Assembly (NCBI GenBank): GCA_030248295.1
Contig: JASANH010001668.1
Location: 62,001 to 126,000 of the forward strand
Length of the DNA: 64,000 nucleotides
Direction: 5' to 3'
DNA from: Mesodorylaimus sp. YZB2_4
Taxonomy: Eukaryota; Nematoda; Enoplea; Dorylaimida; Dorylaimidae
Below, piece by piece: positions 63,173-64,000 of the stretch. A program made the translations under genes and the position numbers. How positions within the stretch are numbered: the stretch's first letter is position 1; each line of letters begins with the position of its first letter. Below the pieces are notes generated by a model that worked only from the letters and a program-made list of their open reading frames with translations, searched no databases and had not been told where the DNA came from.

Positions 63173-64000
63173 ATGGCCCAACTGAATTCCACGATTAAAA
63201 ACGACACAACTCTTGCTCCATCGGCTACGAGCATGGATCGATATTTCATCAACAGTATCAGTGCTATCGTTAGCTTTTTTGGTGTCTTATCCAACTTGGC
63301 TGTGGTCATAATTATTTGTCGATATCCTCAGTTGAGACAGAACTGTAAATATTTACAAGCCGCCCTGGCTGCGGCTGATGGGATCAGCTGTTTTGGTCAA
63401 GTGATCAATACCACTGGCACCCTCGTTGGAGCCGCGCACGTCAGATGGCTTTGCCTGATTCTATCCACTCCCAACGCGTCCGGCATCATGTTCTCCACCT
63501 ATCTAACCATGTGCATCGCCTTCGATCGCTGTTATGCCGTCATATCACCCATTCGCTATTGGCACATGAGAAAGGCACGACTTCGCCTTGCTTGCATCAC
63601 GATTGGCTCAATCGTCATCGGCTCATGCATAATATCGACGTACTTGGATGTCGACCTGTACGACTATCCAAACGAGTGCTTTGCGGCCAATAGTCGAAGC
63701 CGTCGCATGAGCTCAATGATCAACTATTTCAATGTGGTGGCTGGTTGTGCCACGTTTATTTCCTATATAATCACTATTACTGTTATGAACAACAAAATCA
63801 ACCAATTAAAATCTCTTCATGGGCAACAACATTTGGATCTTTTCTCGAAACAGGTCGAAGCAACCACTTCAATTTCCTACGTCATCGCATGTAGTTTAGT
63901 GTTGTTCATCTTACCCAGCACAACAATTCTCATTCTAATTGGCGTTGGGGTATCGCCAAACGTGATTAAAAATATGCGTCCTTATGTGGGATTAACGTCG
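63173..64000 (+). CDS. Rhodopsin-like GPCR, 3' end cut by the window
   Basis: Seven-helix receptor; 276 codons are visible in a single open exon. An N-terminal tail with N-glycosylation sites (NST, NDT) precedes TM1 (SISAIVSFFGVLSNLAVVII). TM2 starts near LQAALAAADGIS. TM3 is preceded by the conserved Cys (VRWLCLIL), and ends in FDRCYAV, where DRC replaces the usual DRY. ICL2 is ISPIRYWHMRKARL. TM4 is ITIGSIVIGSCIIS, ECL2 supplies the partner Cys (PNECFAANS), TM5 is VVAGCATFISYIITITVM, and TM6 IACSLVLFILPSTTILIL. TM7 lies past the edge. The pattern is class A, closest by eye to the orphan chemoreceptor-like (Srsx-type) group, but no ligand can be inferred. Confidence 0.82.
   Translation, partial: MAQLNSTIKNDTTLAPSATSMDRYFINSISAIVSFFGVLSNLAVVIIICRYPQLRQNCKYLQAALAAADGISCFGQVINTTGTLVGAAHVRWLCLILSTPNASGIMFSTYLTMCIAFDRCYAVISPIRYWHMRKARLRLACITIGSIVIGSCIISTYLDVDLYDYPNECFAANSRSRRMSSMINYFNVVAGCATFISYIITITVMNNKINQLKSLHGQQHLDLFSKQVEATTSISYVIACSLVLFILPSTTILILIGVGVSPNVIKNMRPYVGLTS

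Overview
The window is nuclear DNA of an animal. It holds multi-exon genes with GT-AG introns and no operons, and the genes are clear members of animal families: a p160 nuclear-receptor coactivator, an FMR1/FXR protein, a group I PAK kinase, HAUS1, CP110, NUP42, a mitochondrial-type NADP isocitrate dehydrogenase, an SLC16 transporter, a matrixin, a sulfotransferase and a rhodopsin-like GPCR. Many introns are only about 51-62 nt, and others are swollen by short dispersed repeats. Having a p160 coactivator and FMR1 argues against Caenorhabditis-like nematodes. A small-intron, repeat-rich bilaterian invertebrate fits, but the phylum cannot be fixed from the sequence alone.

Layout. 1-3.1 kb: no gene seen. 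3.1-10.9 kb (-): p160 coactivator. 10.9-20.8 kb: long stretch without a supportable gene. 20.8-21.8 kb (+): intronless HAUS1. 22.7-23.6 kb (+): unrecognised single-pass membrane protein with very small exons. 23.7-29.3 kb: repeat island with inverted copies of one element, a tRNA-like SINE and TACGCA-rich DNA. 29.7-32.7 kb (+): CP110-like centriolar protein. 33.7-36.7 kb (-): FMR1/FXR, divergent from the PAK gene at 37.4-42.4 kb (+). 43.1-45.4 kb (-): NUP42. 46.2-48.8 kb (-): NADP-IDH. 50.9-56.6 kb (+): SLC16 transporter. 57.2-57.7 kb (+): matrixin-like metalloprotease. 58.6-60.5 kb (-): sulfotransferase. 63.2 kb to the end (+): GPCR cut off by the window edge.

The genes are separate housekeeping or signalling units, not one pathway. 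There are thematic pairs (HAUS1 and CP110 act at spindle and centriole; FMR1 and PAK meet in neuronal actin and translation control in other animals), but nothing in the sequence shows co-regulation beyond the head-to-head FMR1/PAK arrangement.

The most notable items are a dispersed hairpin-bearing MITE-like family with one paired change in its stem, an inverted pair of a ~0.7-1.4 kb unknown element, a GC-AG intron in the transporter, a NUP42 without FG repeats, a matrixin lacking the usual propeptide switch, and stop-free multiple-of-three mini-introns in two genes. Exon borders were placed by eye from splice consensus, reading phase and family similarity, and may be off by a base.
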